Assembly: GCF_002252635.1 (NCBI RefSeq)
Contig: NZ_NQKX01000007.1
Coordinates: 1-64,000 of the forward strand
Reading direction: 5' to 3'
From: Synechococcus sp. MW101C3
Lineage (GTDB): Bacteria; Cyanobacteriota; Cyanobacteriia; PCC-6307; Cyanobiaceae
Length of the DNA: 64,000 bases
Positions 40,148 through 48,505 of this stretch are shown piece after piece (the stretch's first letter is position 1; every line of letters starts with the position of its first letter). The notes beneath the pieces are model-generated. The model ran no database searches. It was not told the origin of the DNA and saw only the letters and a list, made by a program, of their open reading frames with translations. Both the position numbers and the translations under genes were made by a program.

Positions 40148-40451
40148 GCGAGGCAGTGGGCCAGTGATTGGGCATGGAGGTGGGCTCCGATCTTCGCCGA
40201 GCCCTGTGCGCCGCGGCTGATTTCGGTAGGCGCAAAGGAAACGGTCTGGATGAGGCTGACCAAGGACCCTCAGCGCCTTGGAGCCTGTGGACGAGGAGCC
40301 TGCAGCCCCCTCCAGTTGGTGCTCTGGGGGTGAAGAACTCGGTCTCGTCCTGAACCCTCTTCAAAAAAGTTCAGTGAAAGCACGGTTGCACATGGTGGCA
40401 GCAAGGGATCTTTCTGGAAAAGGAACCGGACGGAACGACCGGCGGTTCTCC
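40148..40451. other. Intergenic region with a possible minus-strand terminator
   Basis: This gap of about 300 bp follows the Ap4A phosphorylase gene. Short open frames in it have implausible composition. Near its right end, GAACCG at 40423-40428 pairs with CGGTTC at 40443-40448; read on the minus strand the hairpin is followed by CCTTTTCC, fitting termination of the small membrane protein gene. A 6-bp CTGAAC/GTTCAG inverted repeat near 40350-40376 encloses an A-run. Confidence 0.4.
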
Positions 40452-40757
40452 CTACAGCTTCCTTCTCATCTCCGCTTCCCTGATCATGACCTGCTCCCCA
40501 CTGGCGGCCCAGCGCTCCACCATCCCACTGAGCGTCGCGCCAACACGTGTCCCGCCAACCAGCGCTCCACCCACCAACACTCCACCCACCAACGCTTCGG
40601 CTGCAGCATCGGCATCGGCTTTGCTCTTGCCTGGCCGATCGACCAGCAGCAAGACCGCTGCTTCAGCAAGCCGCCTGAGCGCCGTCCATACGGCCACAAA
40701 CGTCACCAAGGCGAACACGCCGACCACGAAGCGCAGGACGAACACGAATGCCGGCAC
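40452..40757 (-). CDS. Small membrane protein of unknown function
   Basis: A 101-residue protein starting GTG with one strong hydrophobic segment (FVFVLRFVVGVFALVTFVAVW, about residues 4-24). A helix RRLAEAAVLLLVDRPGKSKADADAAAEAL and a glycine-rich repeat-like stretch (LVGGVLVGGALVGGTRVG) follow, then a polar C-terminus. The composition is far more protein-like than the Thr/Pro/Ser-rich reading of the opposite strand, so I take this as the real gene. It is divergent from the sigma factor with 22 bp between starts. It could be functionally linked, for example as a membrane regulator, but no anti-sigma motif is visible. Confidence 0.65.
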   Translation of the reverse strand: MPAFVFVLRFVVGVFALVTFVAVWTALRRLAEAAVLLLVDRPGKSKADADAAAEALVGGVLVGGALVGGTRVGATLSGMVERWAASGEQVMIREAEMRRKL

Positions 40758-40779
40758 TCATGCCAGCCAGCACGCCACC

Positions 40780-41502
40780 GTGCGACAACGCAACCAGCGG
40801 GTGGAGGCCTACAGGGAGCTGGTACGGCCGATCGCTCTCCACTACGCCGCCCTTTGTCGGGAAGGGGCGGACGATCTGATCCAGGTGGGCCTGCTGGGCC
40901 TGATCCGCGCCGCGGAGCGGTTCGAACCGTGCACCGGAACGCCGTTTTCCGCCTTTGCTCGCCAGCACGTCCGGGGCGCGATCCTGCACTACCTGCGGGA
41001 TCAGGCCCCGCCCATCCGGCTGCCGCGGCGTCAGCAGGAGCTTCAGGACCGGATGCGGCAGTTCACCCGTGACTGGCAGACGCGATTCGGGCAGAGCCCG
41101 AGTGAGGCCGAACTGCGCAGCGGCCTGGAGCTGTCCGTGGGCCAATGGTGCACGTTCGAGCGGCTGGAGCGGCTGCGCCGCCTGGCACCGCTCGAAGCCT
41201 CGATGGAGGGCCTTGCGGCAGACCATGACGACGACGACTGCGTCGATGGCGGAACCGCCCAGGCAATGGCCCTGCTGACGCAGCTGGAGAACCGGCAGCG
41301 TCAAGTGGTGGAGCAGGTGGTGCTGGAGGGGCGGAGCCTGCGGGAGGCGGCCCGCCGGCTTCAGCTCAGCCCGATGACCGTGCACAGGGCCCTGCACAAA
41401 GGTCTGGAGCGGCTCAGGCAGGAACTGGACCGCGGCCTTCAGCAGGTGGTTACTCCGCCGGCTGTACCCCATCACGCTGCATCTGCTTCTCCAGGGTGCT
41501 GA
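40780..41502 (+). CDS. Group 3 sigma-70 family factor, SigF-like
   Basis: Alternative RNA polymerase sigma factor of about 240 residues. Region 2 is clear: VRPIALHYAALCREGADDLIQVGLLGLIRAAERFEP, then PFSAFARQHVRGAILHYLRD, followed by region 3 (IRLPRRQQELQDRM) and region 4 with the HTH SLREAARRLQLSPMTVHRALHKGLERL. The pattern DLIQVG..GLIRA.ERF with RG.I.H.LRD is that of cyanobacterial SigF, which controls pili and motility genes. The frame is open to ATG 40486, but those extra 98 residues are Thr/Pro/Ala-rich and antisense to the small membrane gene; GTG 40780 is preferred. Confidence 0.87.
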   Translation: MRQRNQRVEAYRELVRPIALHYAALCREGADDLIQVGLLGLIRAAERFEPCTGTPFSAFARQHVRGAILHYLRDQAPPIRLPRRQQELQDRMRQFTRDWQTRFGQSPSEAELRSGLELSVGQWCTFERLERLRRLAPLEASMEGLAADHDDDDCVDGGTAQAMALLTQLENRQRQVVEQVVLEGRSLREAARRLQLSPMTVHRALHKGLERLRQELDRGLQQVVTPPAVPHHAASASPGC

Positions 41503-41593
41503 TCGCCGCATTCACGGCAGCGAGCTGACGCTCCACTCCGTCGCGCCAGTAGGTAAGCATGCGCATCTTGCGCTGCTGATGATGGCGGCGCAT
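41450..41593 (-). CDS. Possible small basic/coiled protein
   Basis: A 47-residue reading frame starting at ATG 41593 (MRRHHQQRKMRMLTYWRDGV) and continuing with ERQLAAVNAAISTLEKQMQRDG, which looks like a short amphipathic helix or coiled coil with sensible heptads. It overlaps the 3' end of the sigma factor gene by 53 bp on the opposite strand. The sequence is more protein-like than a random antisense frame, and small proteins of this kind occur in picocyanobacteria, but I cannot assign a family. An in-frame ATG (MLTYWRDG) further downstream could also be the start. Confidence 0.4.
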   Translation of the reverse strand: MRRHHQQRKMRMLTYWRDGVERQLAAVNAAISTLEKQMQRDGVQPAE

Positions 41594-41828
41594 CGCTTCA
41601 TGATCACCGCTGCTGGATCCGTAACAGGCAAAGGGCGGGAACATGGGAAAATTTCACAGTGCCTGAAGGTTCTAGCCAGTGCTCTGGTGCCCATGCGTTC
41701 CCTGCCCCACCCGTTGGTGAACTCGGCCTTCAAGCGTCGAAACCAAAGGCAGGCAGGGAATACTGGCCCACCACATCCACCCCCGCACCGCCACCGTTTT
41801 GCCGTTGTCCCCCCGCCAGATCAATCAA

Positions 41829-43505
41829 ATGGGACCCATGATTCCCACAAGGTTTCTTCGCCCCTGTCTGGTGGTGATCGCCGGCACGCTCGTGCTGCAG
41901 GCGCCTGCCGCCCACGCCTACGTGGCCTTGATGGCGGGCCAGTCAGCCCGTCCACTCAACGGCGCGTTCAACACCGTGCCGGTGCTGCATTCCAACCAGC
42001 CTGAGGAGGTCTTCGGCCCGGGAATTCTGGTGAACACAGCGCCTGGCCAGGCTATCGCCACGGAAACCCGTCAATATCTCAACAACGCTACTTACACTTT
42101 CAACGGAGATTTCGGGCTCCACGTTCATCACAAGTATTTCCCAGAAAATGCCAGCCGTCTCGGCGGCCGTTATGTGCGCGGCAAGCTCACGATCGCCACG
42201 ATCGTGATGAACCCGGGCTCGCGTCCTGTCACCCTTGAGATGGAGCGCGGCGCCGTTCGCAACAGCTTTGAAGCGCCTTATCTAGGCAACCACCTGATGG
42301 GCGTGAAACCACTGGGGCGGCGCCCCTGGAACACCGGACCGGGTGATGCCACCTCGGTGATCATGTTGCGCGGGGAGCTGGATCCCAAGATGCCGGAAAC
42401 TCTGGTGGTTCCTCCCTATAGCCGCCGGGTACTGTTCCACACCCGTCTGCCCGCCCGGGGCATCGCCAATGGCCTACTGAAAGGCCGCAGTGACGGGCCG
42501 TTCCAGATGGCGGTGGTGGCAGCGGAGGATCCGGAAACTGATGCCGATCTGTTCGCAGTGCTGGATCAAGGGATGCTCGCGCCAGGCCGCATCTACCTCG
42601 ACATGCTCTCAAAGATCCACTACGGCCAGGTGTTCTCACGGGTCGGTGGCGTGGCGATCGGCGATGAGTACCAGGCGAGCCTGGTGCACGATCTCAATCA
42701 GGGCCCATTGCACGTGCCCTTCACGAGCACGAACCGCCACACCTTCGGCACCCGCGAAGTGCAGGTGAACCCGCTGGCCAGCCGCATGATTGATTCCTCC
42801 CTCGACAACGTGGGCACCTATGGCGTGCGTTTCGATGTGGATCTGAATCTCAAAGGCAACGGGCCCCATGAGCTGGTGATGAGCCATCCCACCGCGAACG
42901 GCCGCCAGTTCACGGCCTTCCGCGGCTCGATCGGCATCCGTACCAAGGAGGGCTACAACGACGTGCACGTAGGCCTGCGTTCAGGCGAGAGTCTTTCTCT
43001 GGCCTCGTTGAACCTGGTCCCCGGTGTGAACAACCCTGTGCGGGTGAGCATGGTGTACCCAGCCGATGCCACGCCCGGACACCTGCTGAGCGTGGTGCCC
43101 AGCTACCAGCTGGCTCAGCTGCGCGAGCGGGAACAGCGCATCGCCATGGCCCGTGCCGCCGCCGCGGAAGCCGCCCGCCAACGGCCCGCTCCCAAAGCTC
43201 CCCCCACCCTGGCGGCCCCAGTGCCGGTTACCCGTCCCGCCTCCGGCCGCACCGCCAGCGCACCGCCCCCGGCACCAGCACCCGCGCGTCCCACGCCTCC
43301 ACCCCCGGCACCGGCTGCCGCCCCCCGTTTTCTGCCCACCTTGGTGCCGGCCTGGATCCGCCCGCTGCCGGCCATCCCGCTCCCCCTGCTCAACCAGCTG
43401 CCGGGTGAGGGCCCCAACGACGGCACCCAGACCGTGCTGCTTGGCCGTTATCGGGAAGCGGCCGAGGCCCAACAGCGGTTCCTCAGGGAGATGATGGGGC
43501 GCTAG
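41829..43505 (+). CDS. Exported DUF3370 family protein
   Basis: A 558-residue protein of the cyanobacterial DUF3370 family, function unknown. A signal peptide is clear (FLRPCLVVIAGTLVLQAPAAHA, cleavage probably after AHA). The family part (about residues 35-420) starts with SARPLNGAFNTVPVLHSNQPEEV and GILVNTAPGQAIATETRQYL, and includes VHHKYFPENA and VVPPYSRRVLFH. The C-terminal 110 residues are a Pro/Ala-rich linker plus a short tail ending REMMGR. The start is ATG 41829 or 41838. The preceding 230 bp contain a plausible promoter region but no motif I can fix. It is likely periplasmic or surface-exposed. Confidence 0.83.
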   Translation: MGPMIPTRFLRPCLVVIAGTLVLQAPAAHAYVALMAGQSARPLNGAFNTVPVLHSNQPEEVFGPGILVNTAPGQAIATETRQYLNNATYTFNGDFGLHVHHKYFPENASRLGGRYVRGKLTIATIVMNPGSRPVTLEMERGAVRNSFEAPYLGNHLMGVKPLGRRPWNTGPGDATSVIMLRGELDPKMPETLVVPPYSRRVLFHTRLPARGIANGLLKGRSDGPFQMAVVAAEDPETDADLFAVLDQGMLAPGRIYLDMLSKIHYGQVFSRVGGVAIGDEYQASLVHDLNQGPLHVPFTSTNRHTFGTREVQVNPLASRMIDSSLDNVGTYGVRFDVDLNLKGNGPHELVMSHPTANGRQFTAFRGSIGIRTKEGYNDVHVGLRSGESLSLASLNLVPGVNNPVRVSMVYPADATPGHLLSVVPSYQLAQLREREQRIAMARAAAAEAARQRPAPKAPPTLAAPVPVTRPASGRTASAPPPAPAPARPTPPPPAPAAAPRFLPTLVPAWIRPLPAIPLPLLNQLPGEGPNDGTQTVLLGRYREAAEAQQRFLREMMGR

Positions 43506-43527
43506 GTCCACTCCCATCGGTTCCGAC

Positions 43528-44634
43528 GTGGCTGAGCCGGTACGAAAGGAGCGCAAAACTCTGTCGATGACGCTGCCGACCGCAAGGATCGCGCAGTTCA
43601 AGCAACTCCAGCGCGAATGGGGCTTCTCCACCCACGGGCAGGCCATGGAGCACCTGCTGGAGTTACTGCTGCCTGAATCCCCCGACCAGGAGGCGGAGCA
43701 GGACGACGGCGACGATCAAGAACATGAGGTGCTGCTTGAACGGGGAGCTCTGGTGCTGGCGTCCAGCGGCGAAAGCACGCAACTCGTGCTCACTACCGAG
43801 GACGGTCTCACCGAATTCGGGTTAGACCTGACACGAGACTCAGAAGAGGTCTCAAGTGAGACCCGCAAACAGCCTCGAACACTGCCGGGTCCGCACAAGG
43901 GGCGGGAGACGGCCGCAACTGGCAGCGGCGGATCCGGAAGCCGAGGCATGGGAGGTGGCATCGATCTGCCTGGATTCGTGCAGCAACGGTCGGCACGGCT
44001 GCGCCAGAGCCTCCACCCGCAGCCGAGCACGCCAACACGGCCCAATGATCCTTTTCCAGAAATCTCTGAGCACGATCTGAGCGCCGCCCTCACTGCCGCC
44101 ACAGCCCACTGGGTGGGCCTGTACGGCACGGCCGCCAACGACGCTGTCCTGGAAGCGGCGATGGTATGGCTGGGCCAGGAGATCTGGCCCCAGTCCGACC
44201 AGGCGGAAGGGCGACCTTTCACGTGGTCGGCGCTGGAACACTGGATCGTGGGCTGTGCTCCGAGCTGGCCGGCTGGCCCGCCCAGCTTCGAGCGGGTGAT
44301 GGTGGGCGCCGGGCTGCTGGAGGATCCGTTCAGCCCGGCCACGTTGAGCCTGCGACTGCCCACCTTGATCAGGCGCTTCGTGCATCGCTTCCGCCGCCGC
44401 CGGCAGGGCACCTCCTTCCAGACGCTGGAGCACACGATGACGCTGCAGGGAGCCCTCAAGGTGCTGGAGATTCCCTTCGAGGTCGGCGAACGGCTCACGT
44501 TGAAACGGATCCGCGAGGCCTATCGGGAGCAGGCCCAACGGCACCACCCCGATTCCGGCGGCAGCGCCGACACGATGCGCCGCCTGAATGAGGCCTACCA
44601 ACTGCTCAAGGAGCTTTATCGCAAATCCAGCTGA
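43528..44634 (+). CDS. J-domain protein with long N-terminal region
   Basis: A 368-residue protein starting GTG, 22 bp after the DUF3370 gene. The C-terminal 65 residues form a J domain with the signature HPD in RHHPDSGGS and a typical helix IV (MRRLNEAYQLLKEL), so it should stimulate a DnaK ATPase. The N-terminus (KTLSMTLPTARIAQFKQLQREWGFSTHGQAMEHLLELL, residues 10-47) resembles a small helical DNA-binding or dimerisation element, followed by an acidic linker and a central domain (about 180-290) I do not recognise. No membrane segment or zinc-finger region is present. Its partner substrate is unknown. A perfect hairpin follows 40 bp downstream. Confidence 0.8.
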   Translation: MAEPVRKERKTLSMTLPTARIAQFKQLQREWGFSTHGQAMEHLLELLLPESPDQEAEQDDGDDQEHEVLLERGALVLASSGESTQLVLTTEDGLTEFGLDLTRDSEEVSSETRKQPRTLPGPHKGRETAATGSGGSGSRGMGGGIDLPGFVQQRSARLRQSLHPQPSTPTRPNDPFPEISEHDLSAALTAATAHWVGLYGTAANDAVLEAAMVWLGQEIWPQSDQAEGRPFTWSALEHWIVGCAPSWPAGPPSFERVMVGAGLLEDPFSPATLSLRLPTLIRRFVHRFRRRRQGTSFQTLEHTMTLQGALKVLEIPFEVGERLTLKRIREAYREQAQRHHPDSGGSADTMRRLNEAYQLLKELYRKSS

Positions 44635-44673
44635 CCCTCTGGCCTGGCCCAGAGCTCCTGCTTGGCTCATGGT

Positions 44674-44713
44674 CCTTTCAGGCGGAGGCCTCTGCCAGCC
44701 TCCGCCTGAAAGG
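44674..44713 (+). terminator. Perfect 16-bp hairpin downstream of the J-domain gene
   Basis: CCTTTCAGGCGGAGGC (44674-44689) is the exact reverse complement of GCCTCCGCCTGAAAGG (44698-44713), with an 8-base loop. Its place 40 bp after the stop codon suggests a transcription terminator, though no T-run follows; it could instead act as a 3'-end stabiliser. Confidence 0.65.
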
Positions 44714-45122
44714 CTTCGCTCATCTGTCCACGGTGAGACGCGGTAAGAGTCTCGCATCAGGACCCGTATGAGATTAGTGGCACATTGTGGCGATTCTGTC
44801 GCCCCTGAGGGGGAACACCCCCAGCCGCAAAACGATGCAGCCGCACCGTCCCAGCACAGACACAACACCCTCCAGATCGAAAACCATCAGAGCGCCATGC
44901 ACTCGGTACCCAGCCAAAGCCCCGGGCGGATCGCTGATGAGAAGAGGCAACCACTGACCATCAGTTCCGCAATCGTCTGGCTACGGATCACCGCGCCAAT
45001 GACACCTTTGTCCTGCAGCGGCTTGTCCACCAGCCAACAGGGCAGCTGTCCAGCAGGTGGGCATGGAATCGGGAGGACCTGAAAACCCAATTAGAGCAGG
45101 GGAGCATCGAGCAAAAGTTCAG

Positions 45123-45153
45123 CTGCGTACCTGCGTAAGACACAGGTACGCAG
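45123..45153. repeat. Perfect 11-bp inverted repeat
   Basis: CTGCGTACCTG (45123-45133) pairs exactly with CAGGTACGCAG (45143-45153) around the 9-base loop CGTAAGACA. On the minus strand it is followed within about 10 bases by a TTTT run, so it could terminate a minus-strand transcript or be part of a structured RNA. Confidence 0.5.
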
Positions 45154-46004
45154 AGGGTTGACCAAGGCGCAGCTTCGACGGGCTGCACCGGAGTGAGCGC
45201 GTGCGAAATCACGATGGCGTGGCATGAAGCCACAGGCAGCGAAGGGGTGAGCCGGCTCGAAGACTCTGTGGTGGAGTGCCATGTTGCTGGCTGGACCAGC
45301 TCAGGATCCGCCAGGCTCGCAGAGAGCCGGGGGTTGTATGGGTCACGGTCGACGGCGATCAGCACTGAACGTCCAAGGCGGCACAGATGAACAGGAAGAA
45401 ACTCCAGCCAGCCCCATGACCAGGCTGACCATCTCTGCAGACTCAGAGGGGAAAAGGTCGGTCTGCACAGGTGGAATCGCAGGAAAATCTGGTTTTCAAG
45501 CAGCGCAGATAAGACTCGGTACTGGACCTGCTACTGGTCGCGTATGAGACAGCTGGGAGAGTGCGGCCTTCGGCGAACACTGGGCGTCCAGCGCCAGGCG
45601 ACCCAGGAAACAACGCAGCTAAGCCATGACGAGGTGACTGCCGACAAAGCCTGCGCGATGAGGGAACGTCTGGGTGAGTTGTTCCTATCGAACCTCTTCT
45701 GCGCACCTGAACGATTTCCGATGTGCGAGACACAGCCGGAAATGACGCCCTTGCCTCGCCTCACCGATCCACGAGGCGCGGCTCGATCGTTCTCTTAACC
45801 GCTGCTTAGGGCGATCCTGCTGTGGCTTTCATTGGATCTCATGTTCCTCACGACAGAACCAGCTCGGGACCTACTACATGTCCAGAGTGAGACAGTGGAG
45901 AAGAGACGACTCCACGACTGGCCTCAGCGCAGAAGCCAATGGACTCATTACCTCTTGCCGGACAGAGGCAATGGCGATCCTGCTTGGCCTGATTCGGCAC
46001 AGGG

Positions 46005-46292
46005 ATGGCAGGCACGGCGCTTCTGTTCTGCGCTGCGCTTTTCTTCTTGGCAGCCGTTCAAGAGGACGAGCCCGGCAACTGGAACCTTGACAACGGTGCG
46101 AGCCAAAGGCTGGGCGCCTTGGTTGCGATGAGGTCGTCCCAGTTCGAGGCCGGTTGCCTGGATCCGATCCCTGCAGCTGGGATGAGCCTTCAAATCGTGC
46201 TGCCCAGTTCCCTGGAAGACCTCAGCTTTGATCTCACCCCAGGGCAGGTGCAGACGCTGCACTCCCTGTCAGAGGTGTGCGCAGCCAGCTGA
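46005..46292 (+). CDS. Doubtful small ORF in the gene-poor region
   Basis: A 95-residue frame starting MAGTALLFCAALFFLAAVQ, which would be a signal peptide or membrane anchor, followed by a soluble part with SLEDLSFDLTPGQVQTLHSL. It is the most protein-like frame in the gene-poor region, but third-position GC is lower than in neighbouring genes, no ribosome-binding site is clear, and I recognise no family. It may be a remnant or chance frame. Confidence 0.2.
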   Translation: MAGTALLFCAALFFLAAVQEDEPGNWNLDNGASQRLGALVAMRSSQFEAGCLDPIPAAGMSLQIVLPSSLEDLSFDLTPGQVQTLHSLSEVCAAS

Positions 46293-46464
46293 ACAGTTGC
46301 CTAGATGTCAGAGGGCTTGCGAAGGGCCTTCACCTGTCGATGAGGGTGGCGCCACCGAAGCAGACGAGACCATGAAACACCTCAACGCAAGCTGGGTTGC
46401 TGGCTCAAGAGCAGAAGATCATCAGGCCAGGCCAGACACGATCAGATCCGACGGGGCAGGCAGA

Positions 46465-46959
46465 TCAGCCGGGCGTCTGCATCCCCTGGATCAGGAAGTC
46501 GAAGTAGGGGCCAGCCATGACGGCATCCTCGGTGGCAAGCAGCGCCAGTGACGCCTCCTTGAGTGTGCGCATGCTTTCGACCATGCCCGCCATGGGCACC
46601 CCGAGGCTGTTGTACATCTCGCGGGCTCCGATCAGGCCGATGTCCTGGATCTTTTCGGTGCTGCCGGCAAGCACGCCGTAGGTGACCAGGCGGAGGTACC
46701 AGCTGAAATCGCGCAGGCACTGGGCCCTTTGGCGCTGGCCATAGGCATTGCCGCCCTGGGCCACGTATTCGGGCTTGCGCAGAAACAGCTGCCGCGCCGC
46801 CTCATTGACGATCTTTTTCTCGTTTTCCGTGAGCACGCGGGCGACACGAATGCGCTGGTTTCCGCCGGAGAGGTACTCCGCCATGGAGCGCAATTCACCG
46901 CCGCTGGGGTAGCGCAACTGATCATCGGCTTGCAGGATCAGGTCCCTGACGACGCTCAT
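46465..46959 (-). CDS. apcD: Allophycocyanin B alpha subunit (phycobilisome terminal emitter)
   Basis: Core phycobiliprotein of 164 residues carrying one phycocyanobilin; with ApcE it passes excitation energy from the phycobilisome core to the photosystems. The sequence follows ApcD rather than Apc[20 protein letters not shown] at the start, [42 protein letters not shown] with the chromophore Cys in QCLRD, and [10 protein letters not shown] at the end. ATG 46959 aligns with the family start; the open frame upstream to 47043 does not. A TAAGAT element on the minus strand (46982-46987) could be a -10 box. No other phycobilisome gene is adjacent. Confidence 0.95.
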   Translation of the reverse strand: MSVVRDLILQADDQLRYPSGGELRSMAEYLSGGNQRIRVARVLTENEKKIVNEAARQLFLRKPEYVAQGGNAYGQRQRAQCLRDFSWYLRLVTYGVLAGSTEKIQDIGLIGAREMYNSLGVPMAGMVESMRTLKEASLALLATEDAVMAGPYFDFLIQGMQTPG

Positions 46960-46981
46960 CGAAAGCACCACGCTGGGGCCG

Positions 46982-46987
46982 ATCTTA
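46982..46987 (-). promoter_or_regulatory. Candidate -10 element of apcD
   Basis: TAAGAT read on the minus strand, about 22 bp upstream of the apcD ATG. No strong -35 box is visible at the standard distance, so this is a weak call. Confidence 0.3.
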
Positions 46988-47094
46988 CCGAGAAGAGTCC
47001 CTCGCGATGGCCGGAAGCGCCTTTGTGTAACGGCCCTTTGCATCCGGGGGGGCCTTTAGGGTCAGGGGCTGCCCGTTGTGTCGCAGGTCTTTGG

Positions 47095-48483
47095 ATGGCC
47101 CTTCTCTTGCCCCCCTCCGGCACGGCCCTGGAGCTGAGCATCACCGGGTTGAACCACCTCGGCGAGGGTGTCGGTCGCTGGGGCGCAGCCACGGAAGGGG
47201 GAGGCGAGCGGGGCGTGGTGGTGTTTGTGCCACAGGCCCTGCCCGGTGAGGCGGTGACGGCCCGCGTGACCTACCAGGCCAAAGGCCACGTGGTGGCGGA
47301 GCTGATCGAGCGGCACAACACGGCGGCAGAGCGCCGGCGTCCTCCCTGCATCCTTGCCGAGCGCTGCGGCGGCTGCAGCGTCCAGCATCTCGTCGATGAG
47401 GCCCAAGCCCGCTGGAAACAGGATCTGGTCCAGCAGGCCCTGCAGCGGATCGGTGGCTTTTCCCTGGCGGTGCAGCCGATCCTGGCGGCGGCTGAGCCGC
47501 TTGCCTATCGCAACCGGGCCGTGATTCCGCTGGAGCGCGGGCCCGACGGCACCCTGAGAGCCGGCTTCTACCGCAGCGGCAGCCACAAGATCGTCAATAT
47601 GAACCGCTGTCCGGTGCTCGATGCGCGCATCGACTCGCTGATCGCGCCACTGAAGCAGGAGCTGGAAGCCAGCGGCTGGCCCGTGGACTCGGACCTGAGC
47701 GAAGGCGGTGGTCTTCGCCATCTGGGCCTGCGCGTCGGGCATCACAGCGGCGAGGTGCTGGTGACCCTGATCAGCAGCCACAGCCAGCTGCCCGGGCTGA
47801 GCGAACGTGCAGACGCCTGGATGGAGCGCTGGCCTGAACTGGTGGGCGTGTGCCTGAACCTCCAGCCCCTGCCCACCAACACCTTGATGGGTCCGCGCAC
47901 CGAGGTGATCGCCGGGCGGGGCTGGCTGAGCGAACGCTTCTGCGGGCACGAGCTGCGCATCGCGCCGGACACCTTCTTTCAGGTGCACACCCCCCAGGCC
48001 GAGCGGCTGGTGCCGCTGCTGCTGGACGCGCTTGAACCACGCGCCGGACGCACGCTGGTGGAGGCCTACTGCGGCATCGGCACCTTCGGCTTGCCTCTGG
48101 CGGCCGCCGGGGCAAGCGTGCGGGGGCTGGAGCTGCACCTGCCCAGCGTTGAGCAGGCCCGGCTCAATGCGGCGCTCAACGGTCTCAATGGGTTGTCGGT
48201 GGAGAGCGCCGACGTGGCCACTGCGCTGGTGGAGCTGCTGCCGGAGGCGGATGGGCTGCTGCTCGATCCACCGCGCAAAGGCCTTCCCGAGCAGGTCACG
48301 GCCGTGATCCGTGCCTGCCCCCCCCGACGGGTCGCCTACCTCAGCTGTAACCCCGCCACACTTGCCCGCGACCTGGCCCGCCTCACACAGGACGGGGGGC
48401 TGACGCTGCAGAGCGTGCAACCCGTCGACTTCTTCCCCCAGACCAGCCATGTGGAGGCGCTGGCGGTGCTGACCGCCAGCTGA
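47095..48483 (+). CDS. TrmA/RumA family RNA (uracil-5-)-methyltransferase
   Basis: SAM-dependent enzyme methylating C5 of a uridine in 23S rRNA (RlmC/RlmD/RlmCD) or tRNA; the exact target is not readable from sequence. The 462-residue protein has an N-terminal TRAM domain, then iron-sulphur-type cysteines in CILAERCGGCSVQH and NMNRCPVLD, the SAM site VEAYCGIGTFGLPLA (about residues 325-340), the DPPRKG motif and the nucleophile Cys in YLSCNPATLARDL. ATG 47095 is chosen; the frame is open further upstream through apcD antisense. It is divergent from apcD (135 bp between) and convergent with pheT (22 bp). Confidence 0.92.
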   Translation: MALLLPPSGTALELSITGLNHLGEGVGRWGAATEGGGERGVVVFVPQALPGEAVTARVTYQAKGHVVAELIERHNTAAERRRPPCILAERCGGCSVQHLVDEAQARWKQDLVQQALQRIGGFSLAVQPILAAAEPLAYRNRAVIPLERGPDGTLRAGFYRSGSHKIVNMNRCPVLDARIDSLIAPLKQELEASGWPVDSDLSEGGGLRHLGLRVGHHSGEVLVTLISSHSQLPGLSERADAWMERWPELVGVCLNLQPLPTNTLMGPRTEVIAGRGWLSERFCGHELRIAPDTFFQVHTPQAERLVPLLLDALEPRAGRTLVEAYCGIGTFGLPLAAAGASVRGLELHLPSVEQARLNAALNGLNGLSVESADVATALVELLPEADGLLLDPPRKGLPEQVTAVIRACPPRRVAYLSCNPATLARDLARLTQDGGLTLQSVQPVDFFPQTSHVEALAVLTAS

Positions 48484-48505
48484 GTGTCAGGCCCGCTGCT
48501 GAAGA

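Larger units (their letters stand above)
44714..46464. other. Gene-poor region of about 1.75 kb
   Basis: No convincing gene is visible between the J-domain gene and apcD. Base composition is visibly less GC-rich than the flanks, open frames are short on both strands, and translated products are Ser/Arg/Thr/Pro-rich without motifs. A 5-bp GGGGG-AACA-CCCCC hairpin lies near 44809-44822 and an 11-bp perfect hairpin at 45123-45153. The 12-mer GGCGATCCTGCT occurs at 45810 and 45973. The region could be a decayed element, a long regulatory region for apcD, or host non-coding RNAs. Confidence 0.5.

Noticed and set aside
40486-40779. N-terminal 98-residue extension of the sigma factor
   Set aside because: Thr/Pro/Ala/Ser-rich sequence without homology to sigma N-termini, and antisense to a more plausible membrane protein.
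40278-41072. Plus-strand frame in another phase over the sigma factor region
   Set aside because: It conflicts with the clear region 2 and region 4 motifs and has His/Arg/Pro-rich composition.
45100-45420. Group II intron as a firm call
   Set aside because: I found no domain V consensus, no reverse transcriptase frame and no clear boundaries, so I leave it only as a question.
45443-45798. Transposase remnant from short frames on both strands
   Set aside because: No DDE or other transposase motif and no terminal inverted repeats are visible.
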